Origin: Armatimonadota bacterium | Lineage (GTDB): Bacteria > Vulcanimicrobiota > JACPDS01 | Reading direction: 5' to 3' | Assembly (NCBI GenBank): GCA_016183885.1 | Contig: JACPDS010000009.1 | Span: forward strand, 4,515-16,194 | Length of the DNA stretch: 11,680 nucleotides | In this document: positions 1 through 6,275 of the stretch, piece by piece | Layout of the letters: the number at the start of each line of letters is the position of its first letter | Numbering within the stretch: position 1 is the first letter of the stretch | The notes under the pieces: model-generated | The model's database searches: none | Seen by the model: only the letters and a program-made list of their open reading frames with translations | Told to the model about the DNA's origin: nothing | Made by a program: the position numbers and the translations under genes

Positions 1-22
1 TATATCAAAGCGATAATATACA

Positions 23-75
23 CAGACTAAAGCCAAATTCCAAACCGTCTCTTAGACGTGGGAAACCATAGTCTG
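23..75. other. Stem-loop region downstream of acpP, function unknown
   Basis: The 102 bases after acpP contain no recognisable gene. They do fold: CAGACTA at 23-29 pairs with TAGTCTG at 69-75, TTCC at 38-41 pairs with GGAA at 61-64, and CGTCT at 46-50 pairs with AGACG at 54-58 around a three-base loop. Read on the plus strand, the outer stem is followed by a short T run (79-83), so it could end a transcript arriving from the left. Read on the minus strand it lies just after acpP and could be a processing or attenuation hairpin, but no U tract follows on that side. The expected next gene, fabF, does not start inside the window. I recognise no RNA family here. Confidence 0.4.
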
Positions 76-102
76 CCCTTTTTGGACCGCCCTTCCTTAT
101 AG

Positions 103-360
103 CTATACATTACTTGCCTCTAAATGTTTTTGAATATATTGAACGGCATCGCTAACATTGGAAATCTTTTCGGCATCTTCATCTGGAATCTCTAAATTAA
201 ATTCTTGTTCTAAAGCCATTACTAATTCTACTGTATCTAAAGAATCCGCTCCTAAATCATCAGTAAAAGAAGCATTAGGCGTAACTTGCACTTCATCTAC
301 TCCAAGTTGTTCCACGACAATCTTTTTAACTCTTTCATAAACATTAGTTTCTGAAGACAT
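103..360 (-). CDS. acpP: Acyl carrier protein
   Basis: This 85-residue acidic protein carries the growing acyl chain in type II fatty acid synthesis as a thioester on 4'-phosphopantetheine. The attachment site is Ser40 in the DSL motif (context LGADSLDTVEL), followed by the typical helix-II acidic face and the EIPDEDAEK stretch. Length and motif order match bacterial AcpP (about 77-85 residues). I chose the ATG at 360 because GGGAGGTGA sits directly upstream at ideal spacing. A longer reading from a TTG at 378 would translate the Shine-Dalgarno itself. The gene follows fabG after a 39-base gap and is the last gene of the cluster visible here. It should be cotranscribed with fabD and fabG, whose products use or load it. 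Identification is secure. Confidence 0.97.
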   Translation of the reverse strand: MSSETNVYERVKKIVVEQLGVDEVQVTPNASFTDDLGADSLDTVELVMALEQEFNLEIPDEDAEKISNVSDAVQYIQKHLEASNV

Positions 361-399
361 CTCTTCACCTCCCTTCAAAATAAATTTCTGGTTTTTATA

Positions 400-1146
400 T
401 TACATTAGCATTCCGCCATCAACATTAATTACCTGTCCGGTAATATAACGAGATGCCGGAGAAGATAAAAACAAGACTAAATTAGCTACGTCTTCGGCAA
501 CTCCTAAAAAACCTAAAGGAATTTTCGAAATTAGTTCTTTTTTAATATTTTCAGGAAGTTTTTCCGTCATATCAGTTTGAATAAAGCCGGGCGCAACCGC
601 ATTCACGGTAATTCCTCTAGAGGCTAATTCTTTTGCTATAGATTTAGTAAAACCAACTAATCCGGCTTTAGAAGCGGAATAATTAACCTGCCCGATATTG
701 CCTATTAACCCTATTACAGAAGTAATATTAATAATTCTTCCGGATTTTTGCTTAAGCATAAATTTAGCTGCCGCCCTAGTGCATAAAAATGCCGACTTAA
801 GATTTATCTCTAGAACTTTATCCCATTCTTCTTCTTTCATCCTGATAATTAAATTATCCTTAGCAATCCCTGCATTATTAACTAAAATATCAATTTTTCC
901 AAATTCCAAAGATGCCTTAAATAGTTCATCCACTCCCTGCGCTTTAGAAACATCGGCAATAATGGTCTTGACTCTTCTTCCTAAAATTTCAATTTCGCAA
1001 GCCACTTCTTTTAAAGTCTCCTCGTGCAAAGCATTTAAAATAATATCCGCTCCCTCAGAAGCTAATTTTAAAGCAATGGCTTTCCCGATTCCCCTGCTGC
1101 TGCCGGTAACCAAAGCTACTTTATCTCGAAGCTGTAATTCACACAT
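400..1146 (-). CDS. fabG: 3-oxoacyl-[acyl-carrier-protein] reductase
   Basis: FabG is the NADPH-dependent reductase that converts 3-ketoacyl-ACP to 3-hydroxyacyl-ACP, the first reduction of each elongation cycle. At 248 residues it is a standard short-chain dehydrogenase/reductase. The cofactor motif TGSSRGIG is at residues 14-21 and NNAG at 90-93. The catalytic tetrad is Asn115, Ser143, Tyr156 and Lys160, the last two in YSASK. The C-terminus ends with the family-typical ITGQVINVDGGM. The ATG at 1146 has only a weak purine-rich Shine-Dalgarno (AAAGAAA), so translation may depend partly on the upstream genes. It lies between fabD (58-base gap) and acpP, the usual order, which separates it from the many other SDR enzymes that resemble FabG. 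No defects are visible. Confidence 0.95.
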   Translation of the reverse strand: MCELQLRDKVALVTGSSRGIGKAIALKLASEGADIILNALHEETLKEVACEIEILGRRVKTIIADVSKAQGVDELFKASLEFGKIDILVNNAGIAKDNLIIRMKEEEWDKVLEINLKSAFLCTRAAAKFMLKQKSGRIINITSVIGLIGNIGQVNYSASKAGLVGFTKSIAKELASRGITVNAVAPGFIQTDMTEKLPENIKKELISKIPLGFLGVAEDVANLVLFLSSPASRYITGQVINVDGGMLM

Positions 1147-1187
1147 TTTCTTTAATTATATTATCTTTTAAAATAGAAACTCCGAAA

Positions 1188-1217
1188 TTATAAATTTTTA
1201 TAATTTATAAATTTTTA
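1188..1217. repeat. 13-bp direct repeat at the fabD 3' end
   Basis: TTATAAATTTTTA occurs at 1188-1200 and again at 1205-1217, separated by four bases. The second copy contains the last codons and stop of fabD on the minus strand. It looks like a small slippage duplication of the gene end into the fabD-fabG gap. No terminator-like stem is present. In such AT-rich DNA the significance is low. Confidence 0.5.
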
Positions 1218-2158
1218 AGTAAAGGTGATTCTTCAAGAATTAATTTTGTCCTCTTTAATGATTCCAAATCTTGAATATTGCAAACTTCAGCATCTGGCAA
1301 AATTCTGCGCGTTAATCCGCTTAATATTTTACCCGGTCCCAATTCTATAAAATATTTTATTCCATGACCGGCAATATTTTGAATTAAATCATGCCAAAGA
1401 ACCCGCGAGGTAATTTGATGAATTAAAGCTTGTTTAATTTCATAAGCCTGACTTAAAATTTTAGCATTAAAATTCATGGCAATAGGAATTTTAGCATCAT
1501 TAAATTTAACTTTTTCCAATTCTTCTTTTAATATCTCGCCCGATTCTTTCATTAATCTAGAATGAAAAGCCGCGCTTACAGTTAAAGGGATTACTTTTTT
1601 CGCTCCTTTATTTTTAGCTAATTCGATGGCTTTTTCTACTGCTTTAATTTCTCCAGAAATTACAATTTGAGATGGGGCGTTTAAATTAGCGATTTCCACA
1701 ATTCCATAATTCTTCAAATTTTTGCAAATTTCTTCTATATTATCAATTTCTAATCCCATAACTGCCGCCATAGTGCCAGGATTTTTTAAGCCCGCCTGAT
1801 GCATTAATTCTCCTCTTTTTCTAATTAATTTAAAAGTATCTTGAATATCTAAAACTCCGCTTACAGCTAAAGCGGTATATTCTCCCACACTATGTCCAGC
1901 TACTATTTTTGGAGAAATATTAAACTTTTCTTCAAAAATTTTAAATACCGCTAAACTGACTGCTGTAACGGCAATTTGAGTATTTATAGTTTTGCGCAAT
2001 TCTTCTTGCGGCCCTTCAAAACAAAGTTTTGATAAAGAAAATCCTAAAATTTCATCTGCTAAATTAAATATCCTTCCAGCGGATGGGAATTCATAAATTT
2101 CCTTCCCCATCCCTACATACTGAGAACCTTGTCCGGGGAAAATACAAGCTAATTCCAT
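1205..2158 (-). CDS. fabD: Malonyl-CoA:ACP transacylase
   Basis: FabD moves malonate from CoA to acyl carrier protein, making the extender unit for FASII. The 317-residue chain shows the N-terminal FPGQGSQ motif (residues 7-13), the nucleophile elbow GHSVGEY with Ser90, and the catalytic His199 in AFHSRLM. The later IELGPGKILSGL stretch is also typical. Length matches the family (about 310). I start it at the ATG at 2158, since MELACIFPGQGSQ is the normal beginning. A TTG at 2179 would add seven residues lying inside the conserved tail of fabH. The gene overlaps the fabH stop by 10 bases, so translation is probably coupled. A G-rich stretch around 2173-2177 is the only upstream Shine-Dalgarno candidate and is spaced rather far away. 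Confidence 0.95.
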   Translation of the reverse strand: MELACIFPGQGSQYVGMGKEIYEFPSAGRIFNLADEILGFSLSKLCFEGPQEELRKTINTQIAVTAVSLAVFKIFEEKFNISPKIVAGHSVGEYTALAVSGVLDIQDTFKLIRKRGELMHQAGLKNPGTMAAVMGLEIDNIEEICKNLKNYGIVEIANLNAPSQIVISGEIKAVEKAIELAKNKGAKKVIPLTVSAAFHSRLMKESGEILKEELEKVKFNDAKIPIAMNFNAKILSQAYEIKQALIHQITSRVLWHDLIQNIAGHGIKYFIELGPGKILSGLTRRILPDAEVCNIQDLESLKRTKLILEESPLLKNL

Positions 2159-3037
2159 TTTATAGCTATAGACCCCCAAGTTAATCCCGCGCCAAATCCT
2201 ACTAAAACAACAATATCGCCTTTCTTTATTTTTCCTCTCTCCTTAGCTTCATATAAAGCGATAGGAATAGAGGCGCAGGATGTATTTCCATATCGATCTA
2301 CATTAATAAAAACTTTTTCTTTCTTAATTCCCAGTCTTTTAATAGCGGCTTCAATAATTCTTATATTAGCTTGATGGGGGATAAAACAATCTATATCTTC
2401 TATTTTAAGCTTGGCTTTTTTTTTTATTAGTGGTTAAGAGACTGCCGCCGGCTGGAATTTTCAATAAATCCCTGCCTCTTCCATCTGCTCCTAAATAAAT
2501 AGATAAAACTCCTTCTCCTTTTTTTACCGGTCCTAAAATTACCGCTCCCGCTCCATCCCCGAATAAAACGCAGGTATTCCTATCTTCCCAATTAGTAACT
2601 TTTGTAAGAGTATCTGCTCCCACTACCAAAGCTGTATTATAAAAACTATTTGCTATAAATTGCGTCCCTACGGCTAAAGCATAAATAAATCCTGTGCAGC
2701 CGGCTTCTAAATCAAAAGCCGCTAAATTAGAAGCCCCAAGCTTATTCTGAAGAATACAACTGGTAGCGGGAAAAGGCATGTCAAAAGTTGCTGACGCAGT
2801 AATCAGCAGCTCTAAATCTTTAGGAGTAATCTTAGCGGATTTTAACGCTTTTCTCGCGGCCCTAAGCGCTAAATCAGATACAGCCGTATCTTTAGAAGCA
2901 ATACGTCTAGCAGAAATTCCTGTGCGTGTCTTAATCCATTCATCAGAAGTATTGACCATTTTTTCTAAGTCAAAATTAGTTAAAATTTTAGGAGGGGCAT
3001 AAATCCCAATTCCCTTTATTCCTACACTGCGCAGCAT
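2149..3037 (-). pseudogene. fabH: 3-oxoacyl-ACP synthase III, disrupted by internal deletion
   Basis: FabH starts fatty acid chains by condensing acetyl-CoA (or a branched acyl-CoA) with malonyl-ACP. The N-terminal 200 residues are normal, with TSDEWIKTRTGI at 30-41, catalytic Cys114 in EAGCTGF, and DGAGAV later. This frame stops at 2405 just after a run of ten A (minus strand) at 2416-2425. The C-terminal part continues in another frame from that run to the stop at 2149. It carries the catalytic His in IPHQAN, the catalytic Asn in GNTS and the typical ending VGFGAGLTWGS. By family comparison about 25-35 residues (the GxEVFKxAV helix region) are missing at the junction, and the missing length is 2 modulo 3. 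All three catalytic residues survive but in two frames. The gene may be truly broken, or collapsed in assembly at the A-rich junction. Confidence 0.9.
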
Positions 3038-3101
3038 TAATTTTTAAATCCCCCAAAAATTAAATTTTAAATTTAACGGCCTTAGTCAAATTTCAAACGG
3101 C

Positions 3102-3129
3102 TTTATATGTAATAATAATAAAGATGCAA
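3102..3129 (-). promoter_or_regulatory. Possible internal promoter before fabH
   Basis: On the minus strand, TTGCAT (3124-3129) and TATAAA (3102-3107) are separated by 16 bases in the 113-base gap between rpmF and fabH. The match to sigma70 is moderate and the region is very AT-rich, so chance is a real alternative. The fabH start at 3037 is preceded by a GGGGGAT Shine-Dalgarno candidate. A direct repeat of GCCGTTnAA is also present in this gap. Confidence 0.3.
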
Positions 3130-3150
3130 TAACTTTAAAAACAGCGAGTT

Positions 3151-3339
3151 TTATTTTTTAACTTCTTCTAATTTAATTACTTCTCTTTTATTGTAATAAC
3201 CACAGGAATGACAAAGATTATGGGATAATTTTAATTCATGGCACTGCGGACATTTAACTAAATTTGGAGCAACAATTGCTAAATGACTACGTCTTCTCCT
3301 GGTTTTAGAATGAGAAGTTTTATATTTTGGATTAGGCAT
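3151..3339 (-). CDS. rpmF: Ribosomal protein bL32
   Basis: This 62-residue large-subunit ribosomal protein has the family's start MPNPKYKTSHSKTRRRRSH, a basic stretch that threads into rRNA. A zinc ribbon follows with Cys30, Cys33, Cys43 and Cys46 (CPQC and CHSC), so this is the zinc-binding form of L32. The last acidic-basic tail (EEVKK) is variable in the family. Its ATG overlaps the end of yceD by 8 bases, and an AAGGAGA Shine-Dalgarno lies inside the yceD coding sequence, so the pair is translationally linked as in many bacteria. Normally plsX follows, but here a 113-base gap leads straight to fabH. Confidence 0.97.
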   Translation of the reverse strand: MPNPKYKTSHSKTRRRRSHLAIVAPNLVKCPQCHELKLSHNLCHSCGYYNKREVIKLEEVKK

Positions 3340-3868
3340 TTTTTTTCTCCTTCCTGATTTTCATTTTTTTAAAAGCTTTATCCATAACCGGATTAATAAA
3401 TTCATTTTTACAGCCGCACTGACCTTGATTTAAATTTTTTCCGCAGCTTAAACATAATCCCAGGCAATCTAATCGGCAAAGCGGCTTAAGCGGCAGGGCA
3501 ATAATAATATTCTGTCTTATTATTTCATATAAGTCAATTAAATTGTCGCTATAAGTAAAAATACTTAAATCTTTCAAGCTTAAATCATTTTTAAAGTTAA
3601 TAAGCTCAAGATTAGACTCCTCTAAAAATTCTTCGTTAACTTTTGCCTCAATTAAATAATCATATTTTTCTCCGCAAGAACTGCATATAAATTCTGCATT
3701 AAATTTAATTATTCCCTCTACTAAAATTCTACTTCCCGCATTGGTTAATTTTAAATTTATATAAACAGGCTTTTTAATTAAAACTTCTTCAATTTCTAAA
3801 GTATCTTCATAAATATAATTTAAATGAGCCCCTAAACTTCTTTTAATTTCTGAAATATCAACTTTCAT
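3332..3868 (-). CDS. yceD: DUF177/YceD family protein (rRNA/ribosome-associated)
   Basis: This is a 178-residue YceD (DUF177) protein. The family is nearly always encoded next to rpmF and is linked to 23S rRNA accumulation and ribosome assembly; its exact activity is not settled. The sequence shows the paired cysteine motifs typical of the family: CSSC in the middle and a C-terminal cluster containing DCLGLCLSCGKNL and CGC, probably a metal site. I favour the ATG at 3866-3868 (MKVDISEIKRSLG), because family members start about there. The in-frame GTG at 3919 would add 17 residues encoded by a palindrome and would place the start codon inside the Shine-Dalgarno. A 14-codon leader ORF ends by ATGA overlap with this start. 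The gene heads the operon and is preceded by a strong promoter. Confidence 0.9.
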   Translation of the reverse strand: MKVDISEIKRSLGAHLNYIYEDTLEIEEVLIKKPVYINLKLTNAGSRILVEGIIKFNAEFICSSCGEKYDYLIEAKVNEEFLEESNLELINFKNDLSLKDLSIFTYSDNLIDLYEIIRQNIIIALPLKPLCRLDCLGLCLSCGKNLNQGQCGCKNEFINPVMDKAFKKMKIRKEKKNA

Positions 3869-3909
3869 AAATATATGCCCGCACCTAAACGTAACGTCCT
3901 GGCAGGCAT
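3865..3909 (-). CDS. Putative 14-codon leader ORF coupled to yceD
   Basis: The only strong Shine-Dalgarno upstream of yceD, GGAGGTGA (minus strand, 3916-3923), is correctly spaced for an ATG at 3907-3909 and not for the yceD ATG. That ATG opens MPARTLRLGAGIYL, and its TGA stop overlaps the yceD start as ATGA. The arrangement would load ribosomes on the short ORF and pass them to yceD by coupling. Most of the ORF is made of a palindromic repeat. It may therefore be a by-product of a repeat inserted between Shine-Dalgarno and start codon rather than a selected peptide. Confidence 0.45.
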   Translation of the reverse strand: MPARTLRLGAGIYL

Positions 3910-3913
3910 ATAT
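3871..3913. repeat. Palindromic repeat at the yceD translation start
   Basis: ATATATGCCCGC at 3871-3882 is the inverse complement of GCAGGCATATAT at 3902-3913 with one mismatch, which becomes a G-U pair in the minus-strand RNA. The 19-base loop contains ACGTAACGT. In the yceD mRNA this hairpin would hide the leader ORF start and sit two bases upstream of the yceD ATG. ATATAT flanks both ends, as expected if a palindrome had inserted into an ATATAT spacer behind the Shine-Dalgarno. Confidence 0.7.
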
Positions 3914-3952
3914 ATTCACCTCCGCAATGCTTCTGCCAAAGATATGAGAGTT

Positions 3953-3982
3953 ATTATACTAAGCATTAAAAGAGCTTGTCAA
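3953..3982 (-). promoter_or_regulatory. Sigma70 promoter of the yceD-rpmF-fab operon
   Basis: On the minus strand a perfect TTGACA (3977-3982) and a perfect TATAAT (3953-3958) are separated by 18 bases. The expected start of transcription is near 3946, leaving a leader of about 25 bases to the Shine-Dalgarno and about 78 to the yceD ATG. This is the best promoter in the window and fits constitutive strong expression of ribosomal and lipid genes. Confidence 0.85.
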
Positions 3983-4001
3983 CCAAAATTGGTAAAAAAA
4001 A

Positions 4002-4065
4002 TCTAAATTCTAATATCTAAATTTAACTTAAAGAATTCAGGAGCCAGAATCCAGAAGACAGAATA
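4002..4065. repeat. Two adjoining heptanucleotide repeat tracts
   Basis: From 4002 to 4022 there are three units of a 7-base motif of form TCTAAnn (TCTAAAT, TCTAATA, TCTAAAT), followed by a weaker unit. From 4031 to 4065 there are five units of a different 7-base motif, consensus CAGAAnn, the last four starting at 4038, 4045, 4052 and 4059. Both tracts have period 7, like the short tandemly repeated sequences (STRR) known from cyanobacteria and other genomes. They lie in the middle of the 399-base divergent region and encode nothing. Confidence 0.75.
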
Positions 4066-4140
4066 ATTCAAAAAATAGAAAATGCAGAGGTTAAATTTAT
4101 CCGACTCAAGAGAAGATATTTATACCAAATAAAATTACAG

Positions 4141-4175
4141 CTCAATTTTCCGTAGGGGCTCAATTTGTAGGGGGG
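4141..4175. repeat. Degenerate CTCAATTT/GTAGGGG repeat
   Basis: CTCAATTT followed by GTAGGGG occurs twice in direct order: at 4141-4158 with three extra bases between the parts, and at 4159-4173 without them. The 15-base stretch GTAGGGGCTCAATTT at 4152-4166 recurs exactly at 9084-9098 inside the larger palindromic element. This looks like a decayed copy of that element. The opposite arm (TTGAGCCC, CCCCTAC) is missing here. Confidence 0.6.
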
Positions 4176-4256
4176 ATTTAGATAAGAATGGGGTATTTGG
4201 GAATAGCTAAATGAAATTACACGCAAATCTTGACATTACCCCTGCAAAAAATTAGA

Positions 4257-4285
4257 TTGCCATTTTGCGCACCTTTTGATATAAT
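4257..4285 (+). promoter_or_regulatory. Promoter of the radical SAM/molybdenum hydroxylase operon
   Basis: TTGCCA (4257-4262) and TATAAT (4280-4285) are 17 bases apart, and TG at 4277-4278 gives an extended -10. Transcription should start near 4292, about 27 bases before the first gene. A second, overlapping candidate is TTGACA at 4230-4235 with TAGATT at 4253-4258, also 17 bases apart. The first gene has GAAAGGA as its Shine-Dalgarno at 4305-4311. No operator palindrome is evident. Confidence 0.75.
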
Positions 4286-4318
4286 AAAAAAGTTAAGTTT
4301 AAAAGAAAGGATAGAAAA

Positions 4319-4531
4319 ATGACCAAAGAAGAAGCCATTAAAGTTAATAGTATCTCGGAAGAATATAATTATATTAGCAGACAAAAATGTAAATGCACAG
4401 GAGAATATGATAAAGTTTCTCAAGCGGTTTATCCGCATGAATTGCTTGATCAAATTAAAGCAGTTTGCAAAAATTGTAAAGCCGAAAAAGATTTTTGGTT
4501 TAATATTAGCAGTTTTTTTGGAAAAATGTAA
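4319..4531 (+). CDS. Small CxC/CxxC protein, function unknown
   Basis: This 70-residue protein has Cys24 and Cys26 (KCKC) and Cys50 and Cys53 (VCKNC), a spacing that fits a small zinc ribbon. The tail is aromatic (DFWFNISSFFGK). There is no signal peptide or membrane segment. It is a real gene by context: good promoter, GAAAGGA Shine-Dalgarno seven bases before the ATG, and a stop only three bases before the radical SAM start. I do not recognise a named family. Its place as first gene of the operon suggests a role alongside the radical SAM protein or the hydroxylase, for example metal or protein-protein contacts, but that is inference only. An overlapping minus-strand ORF in this region has no support. 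Confidence 0.8.
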   Translation: MTKEEAIKVNSISEEYNYISRQKCKCTGEYDKVSQAVYPHELLDQIKAVCKNCKAEKDFWFNISSFFGKM

Positions 4532-4534
4532 TTA

Positions 4535-5455
4535 ATGCGGGAAAAAATACGTTATAATTATTTTGGAAATTTTTTAAAACAAAAATTCGGCTTTAATCTT
4601 TATAAAGTAGCGGTAGATGCGGGTTTTAACTGTCCCAATCGGGACGGAACAATTTCTAAAACAGGATGCATTTATTGCTCAATAGATAGTTTTCGTCCTT
4701 CTAATTTAAAATTTTCACCCGATCTTCGAGAGCAAATTCAACAAGGAATGGAATATTTAACTAAAAGATATTATGCTCAAAATTTTATTATTTATTTTCA
4801 AAGCTATACTAATACTTACGCGCCTTTAAACAAATTAAAAGAAGTTTATCAAATCGCTTTAGAGGATAAGAGAGTAAAGGGCTTAAGCATAGGCACCCGC
4901 CCTGATTGTATTAATGAAGAAAAATTAAAATTTTTAGAAATCTTAGCTAAAGATTATTTTATTAATTTAGAATATGGCCTGCAATCTCCTTATAATCAAA
5001 CTTTAAAATTTATTCAAAGAGGGCATAGTTATGAAGTATTTAAAGAAGCTGTAAGCTTAACTCTTAACCGGGGAATTTATATAACCGCCCATATTATTTT
5101 AGGTTTTCCAGGAGAAACTAAAGAAGCGATATTAAATACTGCTAAAGAAATTTCCCGCCTCAAAATAGATTTTTTAAAAATTCATCAACTTCAAGTAATT
5201 AAAGGCACTCCTTTAGCTAAAATTTATAAAGATGTTTCTTTTCCGGTTTTTTCTTATCAGGAATATTTAAATTTTATTTGCGATTTTTTAGAAAGACTTT
5301 CTTCTTCTATAGTTATTCAGCGTTTATTCGCTGTTTCTCCCAATGAAATTTTAATTGCTCCTAAATGGGGGAAAACCCGCCATCAAATTCAAGAGGATAT
5401 TCATAAAGAACTCAAGAAAAGAAATTCTTATCAAGGAAAGTTTTATGAAAATTAA
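4535..5455 (+). CDS. Radical SAM protein, TIGR01212/YhcC family
   Basis: This 306-residue radical SAM enzyme closely follows the E. coli YhcC pattern. The N-terminus contains FNCPNRDGTI, and the iron-sulphur cysteines are Cys33, Cys45 and Cys48 (C-x11-C-x2-C, the spacing of this family). Then come YFQSYTNTYA, GTRPDC, LEYGLQS, RGH and GFPGET, all landmarks of TIGR01212. The [4Fe-4S] cluster would cleave S-adenosylmethionine to make a 5'-deoxyadenosyl radical; the substrate is not known for the family. The ATG follows the small CxxC gene after three bases, with no good Shine-Dalgarno of its own, so it probably depends on coupling. Its end overlaps the next gene by 11 bases. The tight link to a molybdenum hydroxylase is notable, though cofactor maturation would be only a guess. 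Confidence 0.92.
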   Translation: MREKIRYNYFGNFLKQKFGFNLYKVAVDAGFNCPNRDGTISKTGCIYCSIDSFRPSNLKFSPDLREQIQQGMEYLTKRYYAQNFIIYFQSYTNTYAPLNKLKEVYQIALEDKRVKGLSIGTRPDCINEEKLKFLEILAKDYFINLEYGLQSPYNQTLKFIQRGHSYEVFKEAVSLTLNRGIYITAHIILGFPGETKEAILNTAKEISRLKIDFLKIHQLQVIKGTPLAKIYKDVSFPVFSYQEYLNFICDFLERLSSSIVIQRLFAVSPNEILIAPKWGKTRHQIQEDIHKELKKRNSYQGKFYEN

Positions 5456-6275
5456 AAATTATTTTTATCCTAAAAATTTAAAAGAAGCTTCTTTAATTTT
5501 TCAAGAAAACGAGGAAAGTTATTATATTGCCGGAGGAACTTATTTAAATGGTTTAAAGAATTTAAAAATTCAAAATTTAATTGACCTTAGCGGTTTAAAT
5601 TTAAATTATATTCAGCTAGAAAAAAATTTTTTAAAAATCGGCTCTGGAGCGGCTTTACAAGAACTAGTTGATTCTCCTATAATTTGTCAATTTTTAGGGG
5701 GGATAATTTCTATATCCGCTTTAGGCTGCGCGGCTCTGCAATTAAGGAATATGGCTACAATTGGAGGAGCTTTAGTCACTCGAGGTTCCTGGATAGATTT
5801 AGCCTGCGCCTTATTAGTTTTAGACGCTAAACTTAAAATTTTTCCGGAAGATAAAATTATTTCTTTAGAAGATTACCTTTTAGATAAAAAAGCCTTAAAA
5901 ACGGGCGAGATTGTTATTGAAATAATTATTCCCTGTACATCTGCCGGCGCAAATTTCATAAAATTTAAACGCACGGCTTTAGATTTAGCGATTATTAATC
6001 TGGCTACTTTAATTAAATTAGATAATTCTATCTGCAAAGAAGTTAAAATTGCCCTTGGCGGATTTACTATACCTTTAAGAATAAAAGAAGCTGAAAATAT
6101 TTTAAAAAGTCAAGTTCTCTCAGAGAATTTAATTAATTCAGCGGCTGAAAAAGTTGGAGGCAGTTTAAAATTTATTTCCGATTTTAAAGTTAGCGCGGAT
6201 TACCGCAAGGATTTAGCTGTAATTTTAACTAAAGAAAGTTTGCTCTTAAGCTGGGAGAAGGCTAAATGCAATTAA
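5445..6275 (+). CDS. Molybdenum hydroxylase FAD-binding subunit (XDH/CoxM family)
   Basis: This 276-residue medium subunit of a xanthine-dehydrogenase-type enzyme would pass electrons from the iron-sulphur subunit to the final acceptor through FAD. The family's FAD loops are visible: YIAGGTYLN at residues 27-35 and RNMATIGG at 101-108, followed by the ALLVLDAKL strand. The usual Asn after TIGG is Ala109 here, and the normally acidic TDL/SDL positions are also altered (TYL, WIDL), so FAD contacts may differ. The C-terminal CO-dehydrogenase-flavoprotein domain (FIKFKRTALDLAIINLA) is intact. I start at the ATG at 5445, which has AAGGAAA five bases upstream and gives the standard PKNLKEA beginning. 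A longer reading from 5355 would lie inside the radical SAM gene. It overlaps neighbours by 11 and 10 bases. Confidence 0.9.
   Translation: MKIKNYFYPKNLKEASLIFQENEESYYIAGGTYLNGLKNLKIQNLIDLSGLNLNYIQLEKNFLKIGSGAALQELVDSPIICQFLGGIISISALGCAALQLRNMATIGGALVTRGSWIDLACALLVLDAKLKIFPEDKIISLEDYLLDKKALKTGEIVIEIIIPCTSAGANFIKFKRTALDLAIINLATLIKLDNSICKEVKIALGGFTIPLRIKEAENILKSQVLSENLINSAAEKVGGSLKFISDFKVSADYRKDLAVILTKESLLLSWEKAKCN

Noticed and set aside
158..340. Plus-strand ORF inside acpP
   Set aside because: It is antisense to a well-conserved gene and has no recognisable protein features.
103..378. Longer acpP reading from a TTG at 378
   Set aside because: The extra six codons lie over the Shine-Dalgarno; the ATG at 360 is ideally spaced and gives the normal AcpP start.
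698..1171. 157-codon plus-strand ORF opposite fabG
   Set aside because: It is antisense to fabG, with composition expected from a shadow frame and no Shine-Dalgarno or family match that I can see.
1205..2179. Longer fabD reading from a TTG at 2179
   Set aside because: The added residues come from the conserved end of fabH in another frame; the family begins at MELACIFPGQGSQ.
2416..2425. Programmed frameshift or phase variation at the A10 run in fabH
   Set aside because: A change in run length could join the frames but would not restore the 25-35 residues missing at the same place.
2778..3002. Plus-strand ORF opposite fabH
   Set aside because: Shadow of the conserved FabH N-terminal coding frame.
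4002..4175. CRISPR array
   Set aside because: Units are 7 bases or a single imperfect doublet, without regular spacers; no cas genes nearby.
4217..4453. Minus-strand ORF, Phe/Ile-rich, between the divergent promoters and the small CxxC gene
   Set aside because: It runs over the promoter and the start of the plus-strand gene; the hydrophobic look comes from A-rich DNA read backwards.
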